A stretch of DNA of 64,000 nucleotides, taken from assembly GCA_910585015.1 (NCBI GenBank), contig CAJUCT010000006.1:8394-72393 (forward strand), read 5' to 3'. Shown piece after piece: positions 42,495 to 51,632 of this stretch (the first letter of the stretch is position 1; every line of letters starts with the position of its first letter). The notes below the pieces were generated by a model. The model was not told the DNA's origin and did not search any database. It worked only from the letters and a program-made list of their open reading frames with translations. Position numbers and translations under genes: made by a program. Source of the DNA: an uncultured Acetatifactor sp. (lineage in GTDB: Bacteria > Bacillota > Clostridia > Lachnospirales > Lachnospiraceae).

Positions 42495-44084
42495 ATGAGT
42501 AAGGAAGCAATTTTGTCGGGAAAGACTGTGCTGGGCATTGAGTTCGGCTCAACCCGCATCAAAGCGGTGCTGGTGGATGAGACCCATCAGCCGGTGGCTA
42601 TGGGCACCTATGACTGGGAGAACCGTCTGGAGAACAACATCTGGACTTACAGTCTGGAAGATATCTGGAAGGGGCTGCAGGGCTGCTACAAGAGTCTGAA
42701 AGAGGATGTGCAGAGTAAGTACGGCGTGACCCTGACCAGGCTGGGAGCGCTGGGTTTTTCCGGCATGATGCATGGCTATATGCCCTTTGACGGGAACGGA
42801 GAGTTGTTGGTGCCTTTCCGCACCTGGAGGAACACCATGACAGCGGAGGCTTGCGGCAGGCTGACCCCGGTGTTTAACTTCAACATCCCTCAGAGGTGGA
42901 GTATTGCCCATCTGTATCAGGCGATCTTAAGCGGTGAGGAGCATGTAAAGAATATTGCCTTCTTTACAACTCTGGCAGGTTACATCCACTGGAAACTGTC
43001 CGGGGAGAAGGTGCTGGGCGTGGGCGAGGCTTCCGGCATGTTTCCCATTGATTCCGGGATCTGCGATTTTGACCAGAAAATGCTGGCTCAGTTTGACGAA
43101 CTGGTGGCGGATCGTGGCTTTGGCTGGAAATTAAAGGACATTCTGCCCAAGGTGCTGCCCGCCGGCGCGGCTGCAGGTACATTGACGGCGGAGGGAGCTA
43201 AGCTGTTAGATCCCGACGGTGAATTGGGGGCAGGTGTGCCCATGTGTCCTCCCGAAGGCGATGCCGGCACAGGCATGGTGGCCACCAACAGCGTGAAGGT
43301 GCGCACCGGTAACATTTCCGCAGGTACATCCATCTTCTCCATGGTGGTAACGGAACATGCCCTGAACAAGGTACATGAGGAGATCGACATGGTGACCACG
43401 CCGGACGGCTATCCTGTGGCTATGGTGCATTGCAATAACTGCACATCCGACCTGAATGCCTGGGTCAATCTGTTTGAAGAGTTTGCGGGAAAATTTGGCA
43501 TGAAACCGGACAAAAACGAGTTGTATGGCGCGCTGTACAGGGAAGCGCTGACGGCGGATCCTGACTGTGGCGGCCTCATGGCCTACAACTATTTCTCCGG
43601 CGAGCCGGTGACCGGGTTAAACGCAGGAAGACCCATGTTTGTCCGCACACCCGATGCTCGTTTCAGCTTGGCGAATTTCATGAGAAGCCACTTGTACAGC
43701 GCCATGGCGGCATTGAAGATAGGCAATGATATTCTGTTAAAGGAGGAGCAGGTGAAGGTGGACTCCCTGATGGGCCATGGCGGACTGTTCAAGACCCCTG
43801 TGGTGGGCCAGCAGCTGATGGCGGCGGCCATGAACGCGCCTGTAACCGTGATGGATACCGCCAGCGAGGGCGGCGCCTGGGGCATGGCGGTGCTGGCATG
43901 TTTTATGGCAGAGAAGGCATCGGAGGAGACTTTGCCGGAATACCTGTCCCATAAGATCTTTGCGGGCCAGAGCGGCACCACCATTGCGCCTAAGGCGGAA
44001 GATGTGGCCGGGTTCGACGCGTTTATCGAGAAGTATAAGGCCACTCTGCCTGCGGAAATGGCGGCCGTAGAGGGGCTGAACTGA
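42495..44084 (+). CDS. araB: FGGY-family carbohydrate kinase, probable L-ribulokinase
   Basis: A 529-residue two-domain sugar kinase: N-terminal ATP/phosphate loop LGIEFGSTRIKAVLVD (about 13-28), GFSGMMHGYMPFD, and the C-terminal ATP site GNISAGTSIFSMVV. FGGY kinases include xylulokinase and ribulokinase; araD 180 bp downstream makes L-ribulose the likely substrate. ATG 42495 has an ideal ACAGGAGGGTAAAC site. A long leader precedes it. The sequence is not close to Bacillus AraB by eye, so xylulose remains possible. Confidence 0.75.
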   Translation: MSKEAILSGKTVLGIEFGSTRIKAVLVDETHQPVAMGTYDWENRLENNIWTYSLEDIWKGLQGCYKSLKEDVQSKYGVTLTRLGALGFSGMMHGYMPFDGNGELLVPFRTWRNTMTAEACGRLTPVFNFNIPQRWSIAHLYQAILSGEEHVKNIAFFTTLAGYIHWKLSGEKVLGVGEASGMFPIDSGICDFDQKMLAQFDELVADRGFGWKLKDILPKVLPAGAAAGTLTAEGAKLLDPDGELGAGVPMCPPEGDAGTGMVATNSVKVRTGNISAGTSIFSMVVTEHALNKVHEEIDMVTTPDGYPVAMVHCNNCTSDLNAWVNLFEEFAGKFGMKPDKNELYGALYREALTADPDCGGLMAYNYFSGEPVTGLNAGRPMFVRTPDARFSLANFMRSHLYSAMAALKIGNDILLKEEQVKVDSLMGHGGLFKTPVVGQQLMAAAMNAPVTVMDTASEGGAWGMAVLACFMAEKASEETLPEYLSHKIFAGQSGTTIAPKAEDVAGFDAFIEKYKATLPAEMAAVEGLN

Positions 44085-44266
44085 GATAGACGCGGGGGCG
44101 CCGGGGCCGGTCCATGGGGGAAAACTCCTGTGTAATGCCGGCCCGCGGAGAGGAACCCAATTGAAATAGCAGGATACATGTTCACGGAGAGCATACCGCC
44201 CCTGCCAGGGCGCGGAGGTGTGTACCCGGAGGGGACATGTGGAATTATAAATAGGGGGATAAGTTA

Positions 44267-44968
44267 ATGTTAGAGGATTTAAAGCAGAAAGTATATGAGG
44301 CAAATATGGATCTGCCCCGTTATGGCCTGGTGACATTCACCTGGGGTAATGTGAGCGCCATCGACAGGGAGAGCGGCTTGTTTGTCATTAAACCCAGCGG
44401 AGTGGAGTATGACAAGCTAGAACCCGAGGACATGGTGGTTATGGATTTAAACGGCAATAAAGTGGAGGGCAGGTACAATCCCTCCTCGGACACCGCCACT
44501 CATCTGGAACTGTACAAGGCATTCCCGGAGATCGGCGGCGTGGTACATACCCATTCTTCCTATGCTACCAGCTGGGCGCAGGCGGGAAGAGACATGCCCT
44601 GCTACGGCACCACCCATGCGGACTACATCTACGGTCCGGTGCCCTGTGTCAGATGCCTGACCAGAGAGGAGATTGAGGATGCCTACGAGGAGAACACAGG
44701 ACATCTGATCGTGGAGGAATTTAAGCGGCTGAACAAGGATCCTATGGCAGTGCCCGCTGTGCTGTGCAAGAACCATGGTCCCTTCGCCTGGGGCAAGGAT
44801 GCCAAGGACGCGGTTCACAATGCGGTGGTGCTTGAGGAGGTGGCCAAGATGGCCTACCGTGCGGAGACCATCAATGCCAGAATACAGCCCGCTCCCCAGG
44901 AACTGCAGGATAAGCACTACTACCGCAAGCACGGAGCAAACGCTTACTATGGGCAGAAGGAGCAGTAA
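44267..44968 (+). CDS. araD: L-ribulose-5-phosphate 4-epimerase
   Basis: A 233-residue class II aldolase/epimerase. GNVSAIDRESGLFVIKPSG, the zinc ligands in VVHTHSSYATSWAQAGRD and the GTTHADYIYGPVPC segment are typical of AraD. It converts L-ribulose-5-phosphate to D-xylulose-5-phosphate, feeding transketolase encoded downstream. GGGGGATAAGTTA precedes the ATG. The 182 bp before it have short GC-rich hairpins but no gene. Confidence 0.93.
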   Translation: MLEDLKQKVYEANMDLPRYGLVTFTWGNVSAIDRESGLFVIKPSGVEYDKLEPEDMVVMDLNGNKVEGRYNPSSDTATHLELYKAFPEIGGVVHTHSSYATSWAQAGRDMPCYGTTHADYIYGPVPCVRCLTREEIEDAYEENTGHLIVEEFKRLNKDPMAVPAVLCKNHGPFAWGKDAKDAVHNAVVLEEVAKMAYRAETINARIQPAPQELQDKHYYRKHGANAYYGQKEQ

Positions 44969-45007
44969 AGTTCTGTAATGCACCTGTAACGTCGGTAACA
45001 TATTCCT

Positions 45008-45039
45008 ATGGACTTTGGGGAACGCCTGAAGTCCATTTT
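45008..45039 (+). terminator. Hairpin after araD
   Basis: ATGGACTT (45008-45015) pairs with AAGTCCAT (45029-45036), followed by TTT. A moderate terminator. Confidence 0.55.
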
Positions 45040-45174
45040 GGATTTAAGGGACATGTTCTTTCCTGATACGGACTTAGGCGGGATGCTCGCTGAAACCTGA
45101 CAAGTGAAGCAAAAACCGCGCATCCATCATAGAATGACGCTGCCATAGGCACGGTATGCGGGAAAGGGGGAACT

Positions 45175-47418
45175 ATGAAGTACGGGGCAAAGCTAAGGAT
45201 ATGCGGCCTGTTTCTGTTTTTTTTGTCACTTACAATATGTGCTTGCGGACGGGGGGAGTCCCCAGGCGACGTCCAGAACACGGAGGGAGATGTCCTGGTG
45301 CCTGTGGCGGAATTTCAGGATATGAAATTGCCCGTCCCGTTGGAGGCATTTCGGCTTTATACGTGCAATGATGAGTGGTTTTATGCTGTTGGTCTTCAAT
45401 ATGACAGTGAAAAACACAAAGGCTGCTGGTATATCTACCGGGGCCGGGCGGCGGATGAATTTGTAGCGGAGAAGTATGTGGCACGAGAGGGTTCTAATCT
45501 TCTGACTCTGCTGGCGGACAGGGAAGATTGCTGCTATTTGTACATGCAGGAGAAAAACGGAGACTTTTTCCTGGAAAAATATGACGCTGGCGGAGAATTA
45601 TCCTGGCATACGGATTGCGAGACATCGGAACTGCTGCACAAGGGGGAACGTCTCACGGACGGAATTGTTACAGGGGACGGCAGAGTGATACTCTATGATT
45701 ATGGCGCGGGCGGCAGCGCCTTTGTATTTGGGGCGGAGGGTGGTCTTCAGGGAATTTCCACGCCGGATCTGGACAGTCTGGAAGGAATCGTAGAAGGGCA
45801 GGAGGGCCGAATATACGGATACTGTATTACAGGGGAGGAACCGATCTTTGTAAACATAGAGGATTCGGAAGAGAGATTTGTCTGTCCGATGACGCCGCTA
45901 CAGGCGTATGGGGGAGGCGAGGACGGAATCTATCTGCGTACCGGCGACGGGCTTTGGAAATATAGTCCGGAGGACGGGGAGATAGAGCGGCTGTGGCTGT
46001 GGGATGATGAATATGTGCAGATTGACGGCAGTCAGGTGTGCCGTATTTCCAGAGGAGAGAAAACCATAAACCTGACATGTCAAAGGCCGGCCAGAAAGGG
46101 GATGGACTGGAAGGGCGGGACAATCACCTTCGTCTCTGTGGGTTTTGAAAGCAGTCGGGATTATCCGGAGAAACAGCCAGTCACTATAAGCCGGTCCTTT
46201 TACCAGGCCAATGATGAATACAGTTCCCACCACATGGACGAACTGGTGCAACAGTATAACAGGCAGAGCAGGAAATACAAGGTAGTGATACTTTTGCCGG
46301 ATGAAGATATGCTTTCCGATAACTCCCGGTTTGAACTTTTCGGGGCGCTGGAAATGCAGCTTGTGCGGGGCCAGGGACCAGATCTGATCGAAGTGCAGGG
46401 GCTGAATGTGGACAATCTGGCGGCCAAAGGGGCCCTGGAAGATTTGACTCGTTATTATGAGTCCAGTGATGTGGTCGGTTCCGAAGATATTCTGGAGTCT
46501 GTCAGGAAAGCCGGCATGGTGGCGGGGCGGGATACGGTGGTGATCCCGGCCTTTCATCTGCGGACATTGCGCTCTAGGGAGAAAGTGGATGCCGACGACT
46601 GGACGCCCCTGCGCTTTCTGGAGACGGTACAGGGGGACGGTGAACTTATATTTCCGGCGGCCAGTCAGAGGGATGCACTCTGGTACTGTATGGGGGTGAG
46701 CCTTGGAGGGCATTTCGTTGATTATGAGAAGAGGGAATGCTATTTTGACAGTGAAGAGTTTCGAACGGTTTTGGAGGCATGCGGCAGCTGGGAGGCGGAG
46801 CGATCGCATGCTCGAGCGGCGGGCAATTTGGAGGTGGGGGCGGAGCGGGCAGGGATGATAAGAAGAGAACAGAGGGGCTCGGAAGCGAAATGGCTGCTTA
46901 ATCAGGTAGTGATCAATAATATGTTTGATCTGTTAGTATACAACCAAAAAGGCATATACTGGCCCGGATATCCCGGATGGAACGGGGCCGAAACCCAGCT
47001 TGGCATAATGGATGGATTTGTTATGAACAGTGCGTCAGAGAATAAGGAGGGCGCATGGGACTTTCTGGAGTTTCTGCTGTCCAAGGAACTGCAGGACAGT
47101 ATAGACTGGGGATTTCCGGCGAGACAGGACAGCTTTGAGGACTACCTGGCCTCTTCCTATATGGCGAAAGAGGACAGTTCCCTGGAGTTTGGCTATTTTA
47201 TAGAGACTCCCCAGCAGCCTGGACAGGAGGATTATGATATCATCCGGGAGATGACGGACCGTGCCGTGTACCGCCCAGCCGGATTCTACTTCAACGATAA
47301 TCCCGTCCGGGTTATTCTGGAAAAGGAAACAGGAATGTACTTTGCGGGAGACGCTACTCTGGAGGAGACTGTGAGAAAGATCCAGAGCCGGGTGACACTG
47401 TATCTGAACGAAATGTGA
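45175..47418 (+). CDS. Lipoprotein with N-terminal propeller-like domain fused to a solute-binding domain (second copy)
   Basis: A 747-residue lipoprotein (lipobox ICAC, Cys about 24). The first 330 mature residues are beta-rich blades (FYAVGLQYDSEKHKGCWYIY, GRIYGYCITGEEPIF). From about 340 it is a solute-binding protein (MDELVQQYNRQSRKYKVVIL, QGPDLIEVQGLNVDNLAAKG, DDWTPLRFLETVQGDGEL). The C-terminus EETVRKIQSRVTLYLNEM closely parallels the end of the 26636 protein (AGIIQSRVQLYLNENW), so the two are paralogues. No permease adjoins; it sits between araD and transketolase. The start has AAAGGGGGAACT. Confidence 0.8.
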   Translation: MKYGAKLRICGLFLFFLSLTICACGRGESPGDVQNTEGDVLVPVAEFQDMKLPVPLEAFRLYTCNDEWFYAVGLQYDSEKHKGCWYIYRGRAADEFVAEKYVAREGSNLLTLLADREDCCYLYMQEKNGDFFLEKYDAGGELSWHTDCETSELLHKGERLTDGIVTGDGRVILYDYGAGGSAFVFGAEGGLQGISTPDLDSLEGIVEGQEGRIYGYCITGEEPIFVNIEDSEERFVCPMTPLQAYGGGEDGIYLRTGDGLWKYSPEDGEIERLWLWDDEYVQIDGSQVCRISRGEKTINLTCQRPARKGMDWKGGTITFVSVGFESSRDYPEKQPVTISRSFYQANDEYSSHHMDELVQQYNRQSRKYKVVILLPDEDMLSDNSRFELFGALEMQLVRGQGPDLIEVQGLNVDNLAAKGALEDLTRYYESSDVVGSEDILESVRKAGMVAGRDTVVIPAFHLRTLRSREKVDADDWTPLRFLETVQGDGELIFPAASQRDALWYCMGVSLGGHFVDYEKRECYFDSEEFRTVLEACGSWEAERSHARAAGNLEVGAERAGMIRREQRGSEAKWLLNQVVINNMFDLLVYNQKGIYWPGYPGWNGAETQLGIMDGFVMNSASENKEGAWDFLEFLLSKELQDSIDWGFPARQDSFEDYLASSYMAKEDSSLEFGYFIETPQQPGQEDYDIIREMTDRAVYRPAGFYFNDNPVRVILEKETGMYFAGDATLEETVRKIQSRVTLYLNEM

Positions 47419-47518
47419 TATTGTGCCAAAGGGTAGAACCCTACTGGTGGTAAAAATATTATGTGCCCGAACACATTCAAGAAATTTTGCCGCTTTGTAT
47501 AGACGGGAAACCTATTTT

Positions 47519-47528
47519 ATGCTAGTAT
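47519..47528 (+). promoter_or_regulatory. Possible extended -10 promoter of the transketolase genes
   Basis: ATGCTAGTAT has the TGn extension before a TAGTAT -10 box; no good -35 is present. It lies 50 bp before the transketolase start. Confidence 0.35.
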
Positions 47529-47578
47529 AAAAGACAGAAAAAGATTGTGCCGCCAGGGGGTGGCAGAAGGAGGAAGCA

Positions 47579-48421
47579 ATGAACAATTTAGAGCTGAAAA
47601 AGCATGCTAATGACGTTCGCAAGGGCATTGTCACTGCGGTTCACAGTGCGAAGGCAGGACATCCCGGCGGATCGCTGTCGGCGGCAGACATGTTTACATT
47701 CCTGTATTTTGAGGAGATGAATATCGACCCGAAGAATCCGAAAAAGGAGGACAGGGATCGTTTCGTATTGTCTAAGGGCCATACGGCTCCCGGTCTGTAC
47801 TCTGCCCTGGCCAACAGGGGCTACTTTCCGGTGGAGGATCTGACCACCCTCCGCAAGCTGGGATCCTACCTGCAGGGACATCCCTGTGTACACATTCCCG
47901 GTGTGGACATGTCCTCCGGATCTCTGGGACAGGGCATTTCCGCAGCAGTGGGCATGGCGCTGGGCGCAAAGCTGGATAACAGGGATTTCCGTGTATATAC
48001 CGTGCTGGGAGACGGCGAGTTGGAAGAGGGCCAGGTGTGGGAGGCTTCCATGTTTGCCGGGCACCGCAAGCTGGACAATCTGTGCGTGATCGTGGACAAC
48101 AATAATCTGCAGATCGACGGCCCTATTGACCAGGTCTGTTCCCCCTACCCCATTGACAAGAAATTCGAGGCGTTCAATTTCCATGTGATCAATATTGATG
48201 CCCATGATTTTGACCAGATCAGAGCCGCATTTAAGGAGGCTAAAGAGACCAAGGGTATGCCCACCTGTATCGTGATGCACAGCTTAAAGGGCAAGGGTGT
48301 CTCCTTCATGGAGAACAGTGTGGACTGGCACGGCAAGGCTCCGAGTGATGAGGAGTATGCGGTGGCTATGGCCGATCTGGACAAGATCGCGGCAGAATTA
48401 GAGAAGGAGGGTCAGGCGTAA
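47579..48421 (+). CDS. Transketolase, N-terminal subunit
   Basis: A 280-residue protein that is the thiamine-diphosphate-binding half of transketolase: GHPGGSLSAAD at about 27-37, SKGHTAPGLY, and the TPP motif GDGELEEGQVWEA with a following NNNLQ. Split transketolases are usual in Clostridia. AGAAGGAGGAAGCA precedes the ATG. The stop overlaps the start of the C-terminal subunit by one base (TAATG), giving tight coupling. It moves two-carbon units among pentose and hexose phosphates. Confidence 0.93.
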   Translation: MNNLELKKHANDVRKGIVTAVHSAKAGHPGGSLSAADMFTFLYFEEMNIDPKNPKKEDRDRFVLSKGHTAPGLYSALANRGYFPVEDLTTLRKLGSYLQGHPCVHIPGVDMSSGSLGQGISAAVGMALGAKLDNRDFRVYTVLGDGELEEGQVWEASMFAGHRKLDNLCVIVDNNNLQIDGPIDQVCSPYPIDKKFEAFNFHVINIDAHDFDQIRAAFKEAKETKGMPTCIVMHSLKGKGVSFMENSVDWHGKAPSDEEYAVAMADLDKIAAELEKEGQA

Positions 48422-49362
48422 TGGCAGACACAATCAAGAAAATCGCAACTCGTGAAAGCTATGGCAATGCGCTTAAGGAGCTGGCCGAGGAGTTCCCCCA
48501 GCTGGTAGTGCTGGATGCCGATCTGGCAGCTGCCACCAAGACCGGGATTTTTAAGAAGGCTTATCCCGACAGACATATCGACTGCGGTATCGCAGAGTGC
48601 AACATGGTGGGCATTGCGGCAGGGCTGGCATCCGTGGGCAAGATTCCCTTTGTGAGTTCCTTTGCCATGTTTGCGGCAGGACGTGCCTATGAGCAGGTGC
48701 GCAACTCCGTGGGATATCCCCATTTGAATGTAAAGATAGGCGCAACCCACGCCGGCATCACCGTGGGCGAGGACGGTGCGACCCACCAGTGTAATGAGGA
48801 TTTGGCGCTGATGCGGACCATTCCCGGCATGGTGGTAATGTGCCCCTCCGATGATGTGGAAGCCAAGGCGGCGGTGCGCGCGGCTTTGGAGTATGAAGGC
48901 CCTGTGTACATCCGGTTCGGCCGTGCCGCAGTGCCTGTGATCAATGACAAGCCAAATTATAAGTTTGAGATCGGCAAGGGCACCGTGGTGAGAGAAGGCA
49001 GCGATGTGACCATCGTGGCCACCGGCATCTGTGTGGATTCCGCCCTGGGGGCGGCGGAGAAGCTGGCAGCGGAAGGTATCAGCGCAGAGGTGGTGAATAT
49101 CTGCACCATCAAGCCTCTGGATGAGGAGATCATTATTAACAGCGCCAAGAAGACCGGCAAGGTAGTGACCGTAGAGGAGCATTCCGTTATCGGAGGCTTG
49201 GGCAGCGCAGTATGTGACTGCCTGTGTGCGAATCTGCCTACTAGCGTGAAAAAGCTGGGTATGCAGGACGTGTTCGGCGAGTCCGGTTCCGCTGCGGCCC
49301 TGGTGGCAAAGTATGGCTTGGACGCAGAGGGCGTGTACAAGTCGGTTAAGGAATTTTTGTAA
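48421..49362 (+). CDS. Transketolase, C-terminal subunit
   Basis: A 313-residue protein with the pyrimidine-binding half of transketolase (DADLAAATKTGIFKKAYPDR, GIAECNMVGIAAGLASVGK with the catalytic Glu, GATHAGITVGEDGATHQCNED) and the C-terminal domain (EEHSVIGGLGSAV). It pairs with the upstream N-terminal subunit to form the active enzyme. A strong terminator follows. Confidence 0.93.
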   Translation: MADTIKKIATRESYGNALKELAEEFPQLVVLDADLAAATKTGIFKKAYPDRHIDCGIAECNMVGIAAGLASVGKIPFVSSFAMFAAGRAYEQVRNSVGYPHLNVKIGATHAGITVGEDGATHQCNEDLALMRTIPGMVVMCPSDDVEAKAAVRAALEYEGPVYIRFGRAAVPVINDKPNYKFEIGKGTVVREGSDVTIVATGICVDSALGAAEKLAAEGISAEVVNICTIKPLDEEIIINSAKKTGKVVTVEEHSVIGGLGSAVCDCLCANLPTSVKKLGMQDVFGESGSAAALVAKYGLDAEGVYKSVKEFL

Positions 49363-49376
49363 GACAGGATAAAAGG

Positions 49377-49404
49377 GAGCTGTTGCGGAAGCAACAGCTC
49401 TTTA
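49377..49404 (+). terminator. Intrinsic terminator after transketolase
   Basis: GAGCTGTTGC (49377-49386) and GCAACAGCTC (49391-49400) form a perfect 10-bp stem with GGAA loop, followed by TTTAT. Confidence 0.9.
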
Positions 49405-49429
49405 TCTGTGCGGGCAGATGGATTTTCAA

Positions 49430-49493
49430 TTAACAATTTCTTAAGAAATTTTAAGAATTAATAGAGGATTATGATGCAATTTCATGCTATACT
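49430..49493 (+). promoter_or_regulatory. Amidase promoter with phased TTAACA/TTAAGA boxes
   Basis: TTAACA (49430), TTAAGA (49441) and TTAAGA (49451) lie at 11- and 10-bp intervals upstream of TATACT (49488-49493), where the -35 position (AGGATT) is poor. The layout matches activation by an OmpR/PhoP/WalR-type response regulator and is like the array at 26455. Confidence 0.55.
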
Positions 49494-49533
49494 CAACTCA
49501 TAAACGACAGAGAAAGAGGGTAGGATACGGAAA

Positions 49534-50820
49534 ATGGGGGCATTGTATAACGAGAATGATGAGTTGGATTTTACATTCTTGCGGCAAAGCGCGAGGCAGC
49601 AGCCGAGAGGAGCGGCAGCGGGGCGGCGGATGGATGACAGTGAGAGGGATCAGATGGCAAATCTGATATCGGAGCGCAGGCAAGGGCGAACCGGCCAGGG
49701 CCAGGCGATTAGGGGCGGGCAGGGACAAGCTGCGCAGGGCAGAAGCAGGCAGGGACAAGCTGCGCAGGGCAGAAGCAGGCAGGGACAAACTGTGCAGGGC
49801 AGAAGCGGGCAGGGACAAACTGTGCAGGGCAGAAACGGGCAGGGACAAACTGCGCAGGGCAGAAGCAGGCAGGGACAAACTGCGCAGGGCAGAAACGGGC
49901 AGGGACAAACTGCGCAGGGCAGAAGCGGACAAGTACAGGCATATCAGGCTTCAGGCAGTCAAAGACGGACCAGCCAGGGCGGAAGCAGGCATAGCCAGCC
50001 AGCCCCAAGCGCTTCAAGGCAGGGACATACAAGACGTCCGCAGACCATGCAGGAGAAGCAAGGCCAAAGGCAGGCAGCGGCCCTTGCCAGAAAGAAGCGC
50101 CGTCTTCGCCGTCAGAAGCAGTTATTGGCGTTATCAATGTGTATTCTGCTGACAGGAACTGCTTTTGCCGTACTTCAGCTGCGACAGGGGGAAAAGGATC
50201 CCAAAGTAGAGACAGAGACCGGCGGCCAGACAATGCTCCCGGTGCAGGCGGAGGGGGCAAGCGAGGATTACGTATGGGGAACCGTCCAGGGCATTCCGGA
50301 GAGCCAGTACAATCAGCATCCGGACTGGACCGAGGATTTTCTGACTGTCAGTGAGTATTCCCGCCCCGGAGAAGCGCTGGAAGAGGTCAAAAACATATTT
50401 GTACATTACACAGCCAATTTGAATACCAGTGCAGCCCAAAACCGAAGTTATTTCGAGAATTTGAAAGACCGGCACGATGTTCCGGGTGCCAGCGCCCATT
50501 TTATCATCGGCATTGAAGGAGAGATCTTACAGATTGTGCCGCTGGACGAGATTGCCTATGCGGTACAGACTCGAAATCAGGATTCTATTTCCATCGAGTG
50601 CTGTTATAAATATGAGAACGGGCAATTCACACAGGAAACATACGACAGTTTGATTGCGTTGCTGGCATGGCTGGTAAATACATATGAATTGGAGCCGGAC
50701 GATATCCTGCGGCACTACGACTGCGGCGGCAAGAAGTGCCCGCTGTACTATGTGGACCATGAAGACGCCTGGAGAATCCTGAAGCAGGATGTGGCAAAGC
50801 GCATGTCACTCACGCAGTGA
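49534..50820 (+). CDS. Membrane-anchored N-acetylmuramoyl-L-alanine amidase with repetitive cytoplasmic tail
   Basis: A 428-residue protein. Residues 1-194 are cytoplasmic: a Gln/Gly/Arg-rich region with six 10-residue repeats (RSRQGQAAQG type), then a basic RKKRRLRRQK patch. A single membrane segment (about 195-215) follows. The outside domain (about 285-425) is an amidase_2/PGRP fold: NIFVHYTANLN with a zinc His, GASAHFIIGIEG and ILRHYDCGGKKCP with further ligands. It would cleave peptidoglycan stem peptides. Its distinct promoter has phased TTAAGA boxes. The repeat-bearing inner tail is unusual. Confidence 0.85.
   Translation: MGALYNENDELDFTFLRQSARQQPRGAAAGRRMDDSERDQMANLISERRQGRTGQGQAIRGGQGQAAQGRSRQGQAAQGRSRQGQTVQGRSGQGQTVQGRNGQGQTAQGRSRQGQTAQGRNGQGQTAQGRSGQVQAYQASGSQRRTSQGGSRHSQPAPSASRQGHTRRPQTMQEKQGQRQAAALARKKRRLRRQKQLLALSMCILLTGTAFAVLQLRQGEKDPKVETETGGQTMLPVQAEGASEDYVWGTVQGIPESQYNQHPDWTEDFLTVSEYSRPGEALEEVKNIFVHYTANLNTSAAQNRSYFENLKDRHDVPGASAHFIIGIEGEILQIVPLDEIAYAVQTRNQDSISIECCYKYENGQFTQETYDSLIALLAWLVNTYELEPDDILRHYDCGGKKCPLYYVDHEDAWRILKQDVAKRMSLTQ
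49741..49920 (+). repeat. Six 30-bp in-frame tandem repeats
   Basis: A 30-bp unit, AGAAGCAGGCAGGGACAAGC plus TGCGCAGGGC, starts at 49741 and every 30 bp up to 49920, with partial copies on both sides. Encodes the 10-residue RSRQGQAAQG repeats in the amidase's cytoplasmic tail. No spacers, so not a CRISPR array. Confidence 0.9.
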
Positions 50821-50919
50821 CATGCCAGAAAACAGTTGCTATACCGGGGGGAATTTGGTAAAATATTCAGTGAGGTAGCAGATGACTTCTGAAGTGGAGA
50901 GAAAGTTGAGGACATGCCT

Positions 50920-51567
50920 ATGAATATTTTATCTCCTTCCATCTTGGCTGCGGATTTCTGGCAGCTGGGGCGGCAGATAGAGCAGGTGCGGCAAGCAGGC
51001 GCACAATATTTACATATAGACGTGATGGACGGCATTTTTGTGCCCTCCATCTCTTTTGGGATGCCGGTGATCACTTCCCTGCGGGAGCGGACCGACATTT
51101 TTTTTGATGTTCATATTATGATACAGGAACCGGAGCGGTACGCGGCGCAGTTTGTGTCCTGCGGTGCGGATATGGTAACTTTCCATCTGGAGGCCACAGA
51201 TCATGTGCAGGAGACCATAGACGCTGTCCGGCAGGCCGGGGCCAAGGTGGGCGTCAGCATCAGGCCGGGTACGCCCGTGGAGGCGGCACTGCCCTGGCTG
51301 GAACAGGTGGACATGGTGTTGGTAATGACGGTGGAGCCGGGCTTTGGAGGCCAGAAATATATGGATATCTGCACGGAAAAAATCCGGCGTGTGAGGAGTG
51401 CCATTACGCAAATGGGCCTGGCGGTGGATGTGGAGATTGACGGCGGCGTGACGGCGGAAAACATTCATATTCCTCTGGAGGCAGGAGCCAACGTGATTGT
51501 GGCGGGATCGGCGGTGTTCCATGGGGATATTGAGAAGAACATTAGAGTATTGATGTCGCGGATGTAG
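50920..51567 (+). CDS. rpe: Ribulose-phosphate 3-epimerase
   Basis: A 215-residue TIM-barrel epimerase. LSPSILAADFWQLG, HIDVMDGIFVPSISFGMPV, FDVHIMIQEPERY, MTVEPGFGGQKYM and DGGVTAENI are the family blocks, with the metal ligands in HIDVMDG, VHIM and DGGV. It interconverts ribulose-5-P and xylulose-5-P in the pentose phosphate pathway, matching araD and transketolase nearby. ATG 50920 has the better spacing from TTGAGG; ATG 50914 is also in frame. Confidence 0.93.
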   Translation: MNILSPSILAADFWQLGRQIEQVRQAGAQYLHIDVMDGIFVPSISFGMPVITSLRERTDIFFDVHIMIQEPERYAAQFVSCGADMVTFHLEATDHVQETIDAVRQAGAKVGVSIRPGTPVEAALPWLEQVDMVLVMTVEPGFGGQKYMDICTEKIRRVRSAITQMGLAVDVEIDGGVTAENIHIPLEAGANVIVAGSAVFHGDIEKNIRVLMSRM

Positions 51568-51632
51568 TGACAGGAAAGCGCATTAACGCAATAGCACGGG
51601 CCTGGCCTGAGGTATGCGGGAAAGAGGGGAGT

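Noticed and set aside
49741..49920. CRISPR-like 30-bp repeats
   Set aside because: No spacers, in frame within the amidase gene.
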